The translations under genes and the position numbers were made by a program. Below, in pieces: positions 12,291 through 23,730 of a stretch of 64,000 nt of DNA. How positions within the stretch are numbered: position 1 is the stretch's first letter; every line of letters starts with the position of its first letter. Under the pieces are notes generated by a model, which was not told where the DNA came from, made no database searches, and saw only the letters and a program-made list of their open reading frames with translations. Origin of the DNA: Eremophila alpestris peregrina (taxonomy: Eukaryota; Chordata; Aves; Passeriformes; Alaudidae). Where the stretch lies: positions 6,191,076-6,255,075 of the forward strand of contig WMCF01000023.1 in NCBI GenBank assembly GCA_009792885.1. Direction: 5' to 3'.

Positions 12291-12907
12291 GCTCCTTCCT
12301 GTGGAGCTGCTGTAATTCACAAAGGGCACAGGAGGCTGCATGTCACAGGGGTGTGCTGTGAATGCTGCTAGACACAAGCAGAGACTTTTGGGATGCATCC
12401 CAACTGGTTTTTGGACTTGTGTACTGCAGAATTCGGCTTTCAGTGTGCTGGACTCTTGCCTTTGGGAAGGCTTGCCCTCCATTGAATGCTGGGAATGTGC
12501 CTTCACTGCCCAGCTGCTCCTTGTCTTGTGTTTTAGGGGTTAGAAATATGGCACTTCTGAAAGGCATATTGGGCTTTATTGTTGTTATGAGATAAACTTG
12601 GAAGATGGCATTGATATAATTTGCTTTGGCATCTTACTGCCTTCAGCTCATCTCCTTCCGTTTCCTTACTGATTCTTGACCCTTTTTGTCATATGCTTGC
12701 AGTTACAATAAACTGCTTGTTTCTCTTCTGGCTGCAGTCGTCATCCAGCTTCCTTGTTGGAAGAGAAACAAGGGAGAAGCTCCTTAGGAGAAGGGCAGAC
12801 TCTCTAAGTTGCTCACATTCCTCTTAGCACCCCTGCGTTCCTGATTTTGTCCAAACAGGATTAGAAGCACCAGGATTCCTGATCCGGTTTGTAGTTCAGC
12901 CTGTATG

Positions 12908-13030
12908 TGCTTAGGCAAATAGATTCCTTATTTAAACTCTTCTTTTTAACACATGCCTGTGTTTGAAAGCAGAAGCAAGCAAGCTGCGGGTTATTTTTTC
13001 AGCCTTGATATTACACTGCTTTTCTCCTGG
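12908..13030. repeat. Dispersed repeat copy 1 (unclassified)
   Basis: It shares an ordered set of blocks with 21764-21872 on the same strand: TGCTTAGGCAAA(T/C)AGATT, TTATTTAAACT, a tract around TGTTTGAA(A/G), AAGCA(A/G)GCAAG, TTTCAGCC and TTTTCTCCTGG. By eye the identity is roughly three quarters. The family is not recognised. Confidence 0.68.
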
Positions 13031-14441
13031 TGCTGGAGAACCACCTGAATTGAGGCACCCACAGGCAGGCTTGCCCATTTTCCATGGGAACCCTCCTGAC
13101 TGACAAGAATTTTCAAGTCAGACTTTACAGTTCAGTGTGGAGATCGTGTGAGTAAAGGTGGGACCTGTGCATGGGCTGGTCACTTGGGGTTCCTGCCCCA
13201 GGTGAGGCATGGACACACTGGGACATGGTTTGTTGCACCTCAGTGTAGAGATCTAGGAGGGGCTGGCTGATTCCCATCTGAGAGTGCCCATGTCCTTTCC
13301 CTGTCAGCTCTGTAGGGTGCAGGGATGGACCAGTTCACATGTAGATTTGGCCAGATATGGAAGGTTCCTGAAGAAAGGTGAGCCAACCCAGGTGTCTAAG
13401 GGGAGAGGATAGATCATGGGCAAGCAACCCCTCATGCTGTCACTCTGCAGGCAAGGAGGGGAGATTGGTGTCTAGCACTGGAGTGAGAGCTTGTTCCTGG
13501 ACCCTGCAGATCCCTGATCCTTCCGGGGAGGTGGTAGCAGAACAGGTCTCTTTGGAGCCCAAAGACAGATCTTTGGTGGTGTGGTGTTATTTACTATCAC
13601 CATACAGAGCTGTCACCTCACTACCTCCTCTCTTGCCTGCTCTTTCTACACTGCAAGGCTGGGCAGTTCTCATTTTACCCAGCACATTAGGCAGCCCTCC
13701 TGTTTCACAGCCTTGGCTATAGCAATGTGGCCCTTTCCTAGCTTCTGTGCTGGTGGATCTGGGGTGGACTGATCCTTCTGCCTGGCATGCCCTCTCACTG
13801 GGAGTGGCCTGGTCCATGTGGTGTGTACCCCTTGTGCTCTGTGTCCCTGCTGTCGCTCACGGGGTCTAACCCTGATGTCCTTCCTGTGTCCACCACTTAG
13901 GAAAAGGTTGGAGTGCCTCTCTAGGAGCCCCAAAAAGGGGCATTACTTCTTCCTGCCCCCATTTCCTGCTGGAGTCTGCCCAGAGTGTGTAGGCACAGCA
14001 CTGCCTTCAGAGAAGGTTTCTTGCCTGACAAGCCCATATCCCAAGGGTCTTTCCAATACAGTAACAGCTAAAACCACTGTGGAAAGTCCCTGTCAAAGAG
14101 CCAAGTCTTACTTGAGTATAGATCACAATGTATTGGGAGTCAGACCTCTGCTCCTGAGTAAAAAGCTTTTGGTTTGCCATGGCTTGCAGTGAGACACGGG
14201 CTTTTTGTGGCCCTTTTTTGGCTGCATTTACCCCAACTGACAGGGACTATCACCTGGGCCAGAGAGGGCAAACTGCTGTGGTCACCTGTCGCCCCTCCAG
14301 CATCACTCCCATGCCAGAGTTAAGGCCACCATTGCCAAGGAAGGCAGATGAGGCCATGGAGATCTCCAGAGCACTGGAGAGGTCTGGACCAGGAAAGGGA
14401 AGATCTTCTACTGGGTTTTTCAGATTATGATGGTCTTTCCT

Positions 14442-14670
14442 ACCACAGAATCATACTGAATTTGGAAAGACCATAAGATCACTGACTCCAACCATTCCCC
14501 TAGCACTGCCAAGGCCACTTACCCATACTCTCAAGTGCCATATCCACATGGCATTTAAATCCCTCCAGGAATGGGAATTCCACTACTGGCCTGGGCAGCC
14601 TGTGCCAGGATCTGACAGCCCTTTCCATTAAGAATTTTTTCCTAATACCCAATTTCCTACTACCACATGA
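14442..14670 (-). mobile_element. CR1 LINE 3' fragment, antisense
   Basis: It starts CACAGAATCATACTG and continues 'ccaaccattcccctagcact', 'aagtgccatatccacatggc' and 'cactactggcctgggcagcc'. This is a different CR1 subfamily text from the 'ccatgggcagggacacc' type. Confidence 0.88.
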
Positions 14671-14730
14671 TACCCTTATTCAGTGCATAAATGAAACACT
14701 GGACAAATGGCCAGGAACTTTGATGTTTCC

Positions 14731-14849
14731 ATTATTGTCTTGTTATTATCACTATTATTTTTCTCATTATCATTATTATCATAATTAAAATTGTTATTAT
14801 TGTTGTTATCATTATCATGGTTATTACTGTTGTTTTTGTTATTATTATG
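14731..14849. repeat. Imperfect ATT/ATC-rich microsatellite
   Basis: About 120 bp of interrupted ATT, GTT and ATC trinucleotides (for example 'ttattattgttgttatcatt'), heavily mutated, lying about 60 bp past the antisense CR1. Confidence 0.85.
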
Positions 14850-15223
14850 TCACAGAGAGGGTTCTTGATTGTGGAAAATGAGATAGGCTGTCCCTTCTCA
14901 GGGCTTTACTCTTCTGACTGACAGGCAGATGTTGCAATGCTGACTCATAATTCCTGGGGGTGTCTTCCCAACCTGGTGGGCACAGAGATTGTTTCGTAGT
15001 GGCTCCTGGTACTGCTGCTTGTCAGCTGGTCAGAATTAGGGCCAGGTTGCTGTGCTTGCCAGGATAGGAGGCACTGGGATGTTCACACACCCCACATGGA
15101 TTGCCTGGTCAGAGGTTTGGGTTTGGGATGAGCACGAAGGGAAGGTGGAAGGGACAAGGGTGGTTTATGCTGCAGTGTTTGGTCGCCGAGGGGACAGAGC
15201 TGGTGGCAGAGGGGAGCTTTGCA

Positions 15224-15237
15224 GCACTAGAGGGCAC
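15224..15237 (+). promoter_or_regulatory. Near-consensus CTCF-binding motif
   Basis: GCACTAGAGGGCAC matches the core CCASYAGRKGGCRS at 13 of 14 positions (only the first base differs). It lies in a CpG-containing, non-repeat part of the large intron. A single motif match cannot show occupancy. Confidence 0.5.
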
Positions 15238-16960
15238 TGCGGCTTTGCTGCATGGCCCTGGAACACTGCTCTGGCAGAGGAAATGAGGCTTTTCCAATGG
15301 CTTTTTCCAAGCAGAAAGCCCGCTCAGCAGTGTCTCTCACCCTCCTGTGCCAGGTCAGGCCGGTCACCATCCAGATGTGTCCACCTCAGGCTCGGTATGC
15401 GTGTCCAACATGGAGAAACCTGCAGGTGTTTCTCTGTGCCTGGGGCAGAATTTGGGTGTGAGCTGCATTTTGGCTCTGAGCACAATGAGGTTAAAACTGA
15501 AGGTGTCTCTTGATCCCTTCGGTTACCAAAGCCCTGAGTGGGGCTGGTTTTTACAGGTGTCTCACAACTCCCTGGAAATCCCACCTTTGCCCACACAATC
15601 CTCAACTGTGTACCTCCCATGGGATGCTCTGGCAGGGCTCAGTCTGGCACGATGCTCCTCACTCCAGAGCAGTTCCAGGTGTGCTGAGGGATTCTCCCTT
15701 ACTCTGGAGGTCCTGCTGCCCTGTCGGGGTAGGATGTTGTCCTGAACACCCATATTTCCACCTGTCCCTGTCCCCCACCTACCTTGTTGTACCCACCCCA
15801 ATTTAAGGACTTCCTCAGGAGGAGGAAGATGGGCACCGTGGATTTGCCCACTGCTGGACCATCTCTGTTCCTTAAACCCCAGTTTGCCAGCCACTGGTTT
15901 ATACCACAAAATAAGATCAGTAATGGGATGTGGGTGGCTTTGCAGCTTTTCCTCTGGCTGAGATGACAGAGGGATGGACATACCAAAAAAGAGATTTTGG
16001 GACATACCAATATGAAATGGTGGGTTTTGGGTTCGTGACCAGGGACCACAAGGAAATAGGTGTATGGGGAGCTGTTCCTGGGAGGATGATGACGGAAGAT
16101 GCTGTTTTACTTTTAAGGAGTCCACAAGTAGTTTTAGTCCTGTGAACTGCAGTTTTCTGGGAAATAACTGGTTTGGGCAAGGGGAATTGTGCTGGGGTAT
16201 GAATAACAGCTCAAAAGGCATTTCAGGCTCAAAAATGTCACCACATTATGCTCGGGCTTAAACACACCAGGGAGCTACTTGGATTTTTCCCAGCTTTACA
16301 GCTGACTTCCCTTTCAAAAAGGTTTGCTTTTATGCAGCTATATAATATCCAAAGCAAACCTGTTTTGGTTTTTCCCAGTTATTTCTATAGACTCCAAAAC
16401 ACACCCCCTAAATCCTGCCTGAATTTCAACTTTTCAATAATGTTACATTTTCTTCCCCCTTGTTTTCTCAGGGGATTCATTAGAAAACTGAGAGAGTTTT
16501 TGCTGCACTCCTTTGAATTTGCCGAATATTTTTCCTGCAACGTAGAAGTAATGTGGAGGAATTATTAAATTTTTAAAATGTTATTAAAAGTAGCCGAGAA
16601 AAAGAAAAATCCAGATTTCTAAAGATCCCAGGTAAAAATGCAGTGTCGCTTTGGTCAAGCAGCTATTTCTGCTGGTTTGGCTATTTCCACATCCCCTTCC
16701 CCGCTCTCTGTAAAAGAGATGAATTTTTAATAAAATGAATGGAAGGAAGGAATTTTCTCTCTCAAAGAAAAGCAGGCATACCACAGGACCAGAGGAGGAA
16801 GACGTGCATACGTCCTCGTTGTCAGAGGGACCTGCAGAGTCTAGAAACACCTCGCTCTCTAAAAATTCTGCTAATGGGGGATGTCCTCCTCCCTGGTCCG
16901 ACAAAATAGGAGGTTAATGTTTCCTGTCACATTTATAAATTTCTTCTTAACCAGAAGATG

Positions 16961-16970
16961 CCCCCCCCCC
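16961..16970. repeat. C10 homopolymer
   Basis: Ten consecutive C residues following GATG in unique intronic DNA; length-variable in reads. Confidence 0.8.
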
Positions 16971-17394
16971 TTTTCTGCTGCCTTTCCTCTGATGTTGTGG
17001 GAATAGAAAGTAATACAATAAATGAGACCAGAAGTTCTTAAAATGCGAATTTCCTGCCCGGAGGCAGCAGGTAAGCGAATTCCATTCAGCTTGGAGAGAT
17101 GTATATATAGCTATGGGTGTAAATATAGGTATTTAGTAGCAGGGTAAGTGTTTATTGCAATGCAGAGTGGTTTGGTCTAAGATTGTCATTTAAGTGGGAA
17201 ATTTATTGCCGCGCACGACGCCTGGATGTCTCTTCCATGGGGAAAATAAAGACTGTTTATGAAGGGATTAAATGATGTCCTCTCTGTGGTAGCAGACTAA
17301 GCTATGTAACCCAGAGATCCTTTTAGTCCTACATTTGTATTGTCCCTCTTTTTATGATTTTAAAAGCACTTTTGGGGGTTGTTTTTTTTCAAGA

Positions 17395-17565
17395 TGATGA
17401 AGTGGTTTGGGTTGGAAGGGACCTTAAAGATTATACTGTTGCAACTCCTCTGCCATGGGCAGACTCAACTTCCGCTTAGACCAGTTTGCTCAGACACTCA
17501 TCCAGCTTGGCCTTGGGACATTTCCAGGGATACTCCATTAATTTCTCTGCTGACTCTGGAAATGG
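17395..17565 (-). mobile_element. CR1 LINE 3' fragment, antisense
   Basis: 'tggtttgggttggaagggac', 'ctctgccatgggcagactca' and 'cttgggacatttccagggat' follow antisense CR1 order; the terminal repeat is degraded to GATGATGAAG. Confidence 0.84.
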
Positions 17566-18654
17566 CTCAAATGTAGACATGCTGGCGTGGTCAATGAAAG
17601 AAAACTCTGTGGCCTCCCCAAAATGTCTTTGCTGGATGGTGGGCTTGAATATTTTCATTTGGGCTAAAAGGAATAGCGAGTGGAATGTGTTCTCCACACC
17701 TTTGGCCACACGACACTGCCCCCGTGTCCATGTCTCTCAGGGCTATTCCTGTTTATCCTTCTCCTGTTCCTCCTGTTGTGGAGAAACTCCTCATTGTTGG
17801 CTTGCTTTCTTTTTCATTCTTTTTTTTTTTTTAATAATTCTTGTAATGTATGAGCAGAGAAACCACTGGAGAATGATAAAGCTTCATTTCTTCCTGCTTT
17901 TGTGACCCAGTTCATTATTTCGTTTCTCATTGTATATTCTTCTGAGGCGCCCTGACCAAACAGAAAGAAAATATGTGTGGCTGTAGGAGCTATTTGTTTC
18001 CCTTTGGCTGGGAAAAATAAGACCCCTTGGCTGGGCAAAATAAGCAAGTATCACAGAAGATGTGAATTGATTCTGCTGGTTAGTTCTGGGGAAGGGACTG
18101 CTGATGTTTGCTCCATCATGCATCTGTGAGCAACGTTATTTCCTAAAGCTGGTGGGCTGTGTGTGTCTTCAGTTGGCCAGCCTTCATCTTGGTGCTCTGC
18201 ACAAATAAAATATAAAAATACATATTCCTCAAGTTTAGGCTGCACATTTTCTAGATAAGAATGAGAAGATTTGGGATCAGTAGTTACTTGTACATGATTT
18301 GGAGGAGCAGCAGGAGAGATGAGACACCCTGTCTTCTTGTTCCATGATTGTTCCACAATAATAATCCAGACCAAAGACAGTTTTTAAGATTCAAGTGTGA
18401 AACACAGATTTTTCCCGTGTAATTCAAAAGAAGACATGAGTTCAGTATGATCTCCAGTTTTCCAGCCTGATGGCACCATCCTACTGCTGCTGCTGGACAT
18501 CCGGGGCACACCACAGGATGACAGCAGTGGCTGCTCTGCTCTAGCCATTGGGCCTGTGGTTAGTGGAAGTTTGGTTTTCCAAAGTTTCTTCTTGTTTGGG
18601 TTGTTCCCATCCCTCTTGGCCGTGGAGCTTGTTCAGCCTTGCATGCAGGATCTT

Positions 18655-18968
18655 ACCGCTGCTTGACAGGAGGGTGTTGCAGGGGAGAGTCCATCTGTTC
18701 TCCCGTGAGCAACAGGACAACAGGAAACAACCTCGAGTTGCACCAGGGGAGGTTTTGTTGGATATTAGGGAAAAATTTTTTCATGGAAAGAGTTGTTAAA
18801 CATGGAAGTAGGTTGACTAATTTGGTGGTAGAGTCCCCATCCCTGGAGGGATTTAAAAGCCTTGTGGATGTGGCACCTGGGGACATGGGTTAATGGTGGG
18901 CTTTACAGTGCTTTACAGGGCTTGATGATCTTAGAGAGGTCTTTTACAACCTAAATTATTCTATAGTT
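18655..18968 (+). mobile_element. CR1 LINE 3' fragment, sense
   Basis: It runs from GACAGGAGGGTG-like text through 'ggtggtagagtccccatccc', 'gatgtggcacctggggacat' and 'gatgatcttagagaggtctt' to the tail AAATTATTCTATAG. Confidence 0.88.
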
Positions 18969-19761
18969 GTACGGGTCTGTCTCTGGTGTAGGCAGTGCTG
19001 GGAGACATCAGGGATGAGGAAGCTTCAGGATTGCCTGTGGTTGTAACAACCAGCTCAGCCTGAAGGTTCTGGAGAACCTGGGGAGTAGGCAGGTGGCTGT
19101 GGATGGCAGCTGATCTCCGAGGTGAAATTAACATTACTGAAAAATCATCTCCTTGCATGCAGATTTTGATCTGGAAGCTCAGTGGTGTGTTTTGATACCT
19201 GGATTGCTGTGATTTCCAGTTGTGCTTTATTTTGCTGTCAGAGCAAAGCCAGCCCCCCGTGCCTTAAGGCTTTGAGAGGCGGTGCAGTCTCTGCGCTCCC
19301 TGAGCCAGCAGTGTCCCGGCACAACAGGTCACCACCCCGATAAGCACAAAGGCAAGGAGTCAGGCTCACACTGAAATGGTATTCCAGCCAGAAAGAGCAG
19401 AGGGGGTAAAAGAGTACCCTGACCATCAGTATGTGAGTGGCCACCTTCGTGTCGTGCGATCATGGTATCGGTTTTCTATTTTATTTTTTTTTATGGTTGG
19501 CTTAACAATTAAAAGGCTGCACTGCGCTTTGGTTTTTCCAGTCTGCTGCATCGTGTGACCCCAGTGACTCCGAGCTAAGCCTTGTTATATAATGGCGGGG
19601 TGTTTTTTTGGAAAACCTCCATTTAATCCTTTTGGAGCAGAATTTGCTGTTTTTGTTTTCTTTCATATCGTCGTTTTGTTTCCCCCCTCCGCCTACCCCT
19701 TCCCCAGCAGGCACACGCTGGAGGCGTCAGTCTGGGAGCAGGGTCCTTTCTTTTTTTTTTT

Positions 19762-19814
19762 CCTTTTTTTTTTTTTTTTCAAATCTGCAGAGAAAGGAAA
19801 AAAAAAAAAAAAGG
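19762..19814. repeat. Homopolymer inverted repeat (T16/A15 hairpin)
   Basis: CC followed by T16 at 19762-19779 faces A15 followed by GG at 19798-19814, with about 18 nt between. The arms are exactly complementary over about 17 bp. Another T-run lies at 19751-19761. Confidence 0.75.
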
Positions 19815-21128
19815 TTTATTTTCGTTTGCTTGGGTTACAGCGCCTTTCCCCACTGTCAGGGGGAAGGACTACGTGATGTGCAGCAGGTATTTTGTGAATG
19901 GAGCACAACCCTGTGACTCCCCGTCGCTTGACCGAAGGGGGAGGCAGGGGAAGGAGAAAGAAAAAAAAAAAAATAAAAACCACCACCCAGTGACTCCATA
20001 TGACTCGTTTTGGCTGGAAAACTTTTTCAACGCCGTGGTTCTTAAGCCAGGAGGAAGCTTTCTTCTGGCCCAAGAACAATAAAGGGGTCAGCAGCCTGAT
20101 CCTCCCTCCTACACCCTCTTCCTTCCATTGTGAGGGGTCTGTGCAAATATTCCAGGCTGCTTCTGCTGGGGCCTGAGGGACCTGAGCCGCACATGTGACA
20201 TTAAAGAGAGACTCTGCGAACTCAGTAATCCTGCAAAAAGGAAAAAAAAAAGAAGAAAGAGAAAACAAAATGAACTCTCAGAGGAGCTCTATTTCTGGTG
20301 TAGTGTTACGCCTGGAGAAGTTACCAATGGGTGTTTCTCATGGTGGGGGGAAATCCGTCCCCTTTCCCTGCCTAGGTGCTCCTCCACAATTCCACAGCAG
20401 CATCTTCCCCACTTGCTCAATAAGTGGCCAAAAGCACACCCAGGGAAGGTGAACCCTCATATCCCATCAGCCCTGCATCTCCTCCATTTTTTTGGTTTGT
20501 CAAAGAGGGAGATTTTCTCCTGCTCCTGTAGTGCAGGTGCAAAGCCTGTGTGCTGCAGGTGTGCAGTCTCCAGCAATGATGGGGTTGAAGGAGGCCCAGC
20601 TGCTTGACATGTTATGCTTGTTCCAGGGATTCGCCACCACCTGGCAGCACTCGGTTTTTCAGTCTAGCACTTTTAATAAGACTTACTTCTCAGATGTATA
20701 TCACAAACCATGAAGGTCTGAGCCAGCAATCCCTGGGGTAAAAAGTCTTCAGGAGGTGCTGTGGGGCCACAGCAATGTCCTCACCAGTCCTGTCTGTCAT
20801 GAAAGCCACCTGCATCTCTCTGAGAAGGAGGTCATACATTGTTCAGAGGGCTGCTGTGGTTTTTGTGATATTTCTCATGTATCCAGAGCAGTCACAAGAC
20901 TTGCAGCCTGTGCTAGGTTCTGCCACCATGAGTGGTGATTCTCTTTCCAGGTGGTATTTGCCAGGCCAGATGGTATCTCCTCCCATGCAAGAAGGTGGGA
21001 CCTGTAGCCTTCTAAGAGAAGTTGAGTTCAACACAGGAAGCCACATCATACACAGAAAACACGATGCATTTGTCAGAGCGAGAGCATATCAGCCTCATCA
21101 AGTTGTAGGGGAACCACCTTTTGTTGTT

Positions 21129-21163
21129 GGTTGGTTTTTTTTTTGGTTTGTTTTTTTTTTTTT
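21129..21163. repeat. T-rich tract
   Basis: Two T runs separated by GG and G (T9, then T14 approximately), directly before the CpG-dense block. It may be the remnant of a retrotransposed poly(A) tail or simple slippage. Confidence 0.7.
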
Positions 21164-21181
21164 GACACAATTAACCATCCA

Positions 21182-21512
21182 GCGGCATGCGTGACCCCGC
21201 CTGGCCACGTCGTGGCTTGCTGGCCCTTGGCACCGCGTGGATGGCGGTGGCGATCCCGCTGTGAGGCAGCTCCTACCGTTATTATCCCCTTGCCGTGTTG
21301 ATAAGGCCACGCTGGCGATGGCCAGGATTTCCTCGCACTGCAGAGCTTTCCTGGGGATCAGCCCTGCAAGCGGCGGAGGAAGCAGCCACTGCGAGATTGC
21401 TCCTGGCTGCCGAGAATGCGGTGGCCGACTTCAAACGTACGTGCGACCTGACATGATCCGAGGAGCGCCGTGCCGGCTCCTCTCTCCCCTTGTCAGGGCG
21501 GGCGGGTGGAAA
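21182..21512. promoter_or_regulatory. Intronic CpG-dense block (candidate CpG island)
   Basis: I counted about 30 CpG dinucleotides in about 330 bp, with GC content near 60%, giving observed/expected near 1. The flanks are CpG-poor. It contains two opposed GATA-type motifs ('ttattatcc' and 'ttgataagg'), a near-palindrome CCACGTCGTGG and a possible donor (AAAC|GTACGT). It overlaps no recognised repeat. It could be an alternative promoter, an enhancer, or the first exon of a non-coding RNA. Confidence 0.5.
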
Positions 21513-21763
21513 CTCCTCTTCTCCTGCAACTGCTCCAGGAGCTGCAGCGAGACCAAATATGGTTATGAAAGCCTGTCAAGAGATGGGGGAGAGTTGTCCC
21601 ATGTCTTGCCTGGAATTCTGAGGGAATGGTGAGAACACTCAAAGCCAGGCTGGAATTCAGGGTGTCACCTCCACCCCTCTTGCAGTGCCACAGTGTTAGG
21701 ACTGCACGTGCTACACAGTTTCCTTTAGTTGAAAGGAAGACTATTCGTAGCTCCATTTTTAAA

Positions 21764-21872
21764 TGCTTAGGCAAACAGATTAGTTATTTAAACTTTTCCT
21801 TTTTTACAAACGCCCATGTTTGAAGGTAAAAGCAGGCAAGGTGCAGGTTCTTCTTTCAGCCTTTTCTCCTGG
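21764..21872. repeat. Dispersed repeat copy 2 (unclassified)
   Basis: Second copy of the element at 12908-13030, same orientation, about 8.9 kb away. It lacks about 16 bp found in copy 1 between TTTCAGCC and TTTTCTCCTGG. Confidence 0.68.
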
Positions 21873-23611
21873 AAGCAGCCTTTTCTGCTGGAACAGCTCT
21901 CTGATTTCTGCACACAGAGTCTAGCTCCAGGATTTTGGTGGTGCTTCCAAGTATAAGTGATAATTGCACTGGCTTTGTTGACCTTGGTGGAGGGCAGGTG
22001 AAGTGTGACAGAATTCCAAGATACAGCTCCTTTGCTTATATTCTAGAGAACCAGTGTGCAGCTGCTCATGGCCAGCGAAGCCACAAAATTAGAGTTTAAG
22101 TATCTCCAAGGGTTGCAAGTGTTCCATAAGGCTGGGAATCTGCTGAGTTAGAGGTGGAGTTCTGGGACTACTTGACCATCCTGACATTCCTGTCTGAAGG
22201 AGAAGAAAACTGCCTTGTTTGGCTTCTACTTGCTGCATGTTTTCCTGCCGTGATTTGCATACAAGGCAGAACTTGAATTTATTCTGCAAGTCCTCAACTT
22301 CTGAGAGTTGTTGGTTCAGGAAGGGCAAGGCTGTAGTGGAACAGCTGGTGGCTGTGCTCTTCTGGGAGATCTAAGGTAATGTTCCTGACATGAGGTTGGA
22401 TTAAAAGACAAGGTGTTTTGACAGCACAGAAGTCTTTCTGCATGTGAGAAGTGATGATTGAGTGGTCACCTAGAGTGATTTGAAGTTGGGATGGAGGAAT
22501 CCAGGCATTGTTCACAGGCATCTTGCTTATCCAAAGGCACTTGGCCATTTGGTGCCTTGGCTATGTTTAGCACAGGTAAATCAGAAGTTAAAGCCCTGGT
22601 GGGAAGGACTGACTGTTCAGGGACAGAGAGTAATGGAGCAGAGCATGGTTAGAAGTGAATTGTAAGGGACAGGTAAGGGATGAGAGTGAGACTGGATGAT
22701 GGTCCCTTAGTCAACTGTAAAGTCCAGAAAAGTTGGTGCTCCTTGATGAGAGCAGTCCTGTTTCTGAAGAAATCCACAGAAAATCTCCATCTTCTCTGTC
22801 CAGGTTTCTAATCTTTTGCTTTTCTGTTCTGTTGAAGACTTGCCTGTGATACCTGTTTGGAGTGGCTGCCTGTTTTACCAAGAGGGCTTTTCACTCTGCC
22901 AGACCCACACACGTACCCACAGCTACCGAGGTCCTACCATGGGTAGATTAAATTGAAACAAAGTTTAAAAGCTCATGTTCAATGACAAAACATACCCCAG
23001 TCCTGCAAGTGACCTCCAGCCCTTTGGAAGCTATTTGGCATCTTAAAAGATTCCTCATTGGGTGCTGCAGTTTGCTCTGGAGTGATTTCATGGATTTTGT
23101 ATTACTGCATCTCTCTTTTTCCCCTGTGTGGTCACCAAAAAGCTTTTCAGATCTTAACTCGTGCAGAAAGACACGTCCAGGGGACAGGTTCAGGGAGTAT
23201 CCTGCCCTGGAGGTGAGGGCTGAGGTAGCTGGGAGTTTCTGCTGGAGCTTTAAGGAGTCTCCCTGTTCTGGGACCTGTGTACAGTAGGAACAGTCATCAG
23301 CTTCATCTTACGTGCGCCTCGTCTCACTGGTTGGGATCGCTTCCCCCGTGGAAACCATCAAGAATTTCCGTTATTTCCTTTCCTGAGGCTTTGTTTGGGT
23401 GGGGATTTCTGGAAGGTATTTCACAGGCAGGTATAATTAAAGAAAGACATGCTTGCCTGGAGGCTTGACAAGGTTTCTTTAAAGCCAGGCCGTTAGCGTG
23501 GTGGCAAAACAGAAACCGTTTGTTTCCTGGTCCAGTGGAGGGGCGGTTGGGGAAAAGGGGGAGCTAATCAGCTGGGAATCATCCCAGTTAAATGCTGCAC
23601 ACCAGGGTTAA

Positions 23612-23730
23612 GGCCCTTATCCAGCAAATCCTTGAAATATGTGCTTAATTTTAAGTCCCTCTGACTTCAATCTGTTTACTCTTGTGCTTAAGTTTAAGCA
23701 TGTGCCTAAGTGCTCATCTGGCTGCAGGCC
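23612..23730. repeat. Decayed palindromic ancient repeat (MITE-like)
   Basis: Two 44-nt arms, 23612-23655 and 23687-23730, pair as an inverted repeat at 26 of 44 positions. Both ends are GGCC, and the inner part carries the 'gcttaattttaag' / 'cttaagtttaagc' text. Elements with 'gacttcaat' in the loop and 'ttaagcatgtgcctaagtgc' arms recur in reptile and bird genomes (from memory), and I believe they are old non-autonomous elements. Confidence 0.6.

Noticed and set aside
15562..16221. 219-codon open frame on the minus strand, the longest outside repeats and exons.
   Set aside because: Its composition is unbiased Ser/Pro/Leu-rich with no recognised domain, no splice or promoter context, and overlapping open frames of similar size occur on both strands. 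It is most likely a chance frame in moderately GC-rich DNA.
12908..21872. Direct-repeat pair as LTRs of an endogenous retrovirus.
   Set aside because: No gag, pol or env-like coding, primer-binding site or TG..CA ends are seen between them. The interval contains other CR1 copies and unique DNA.
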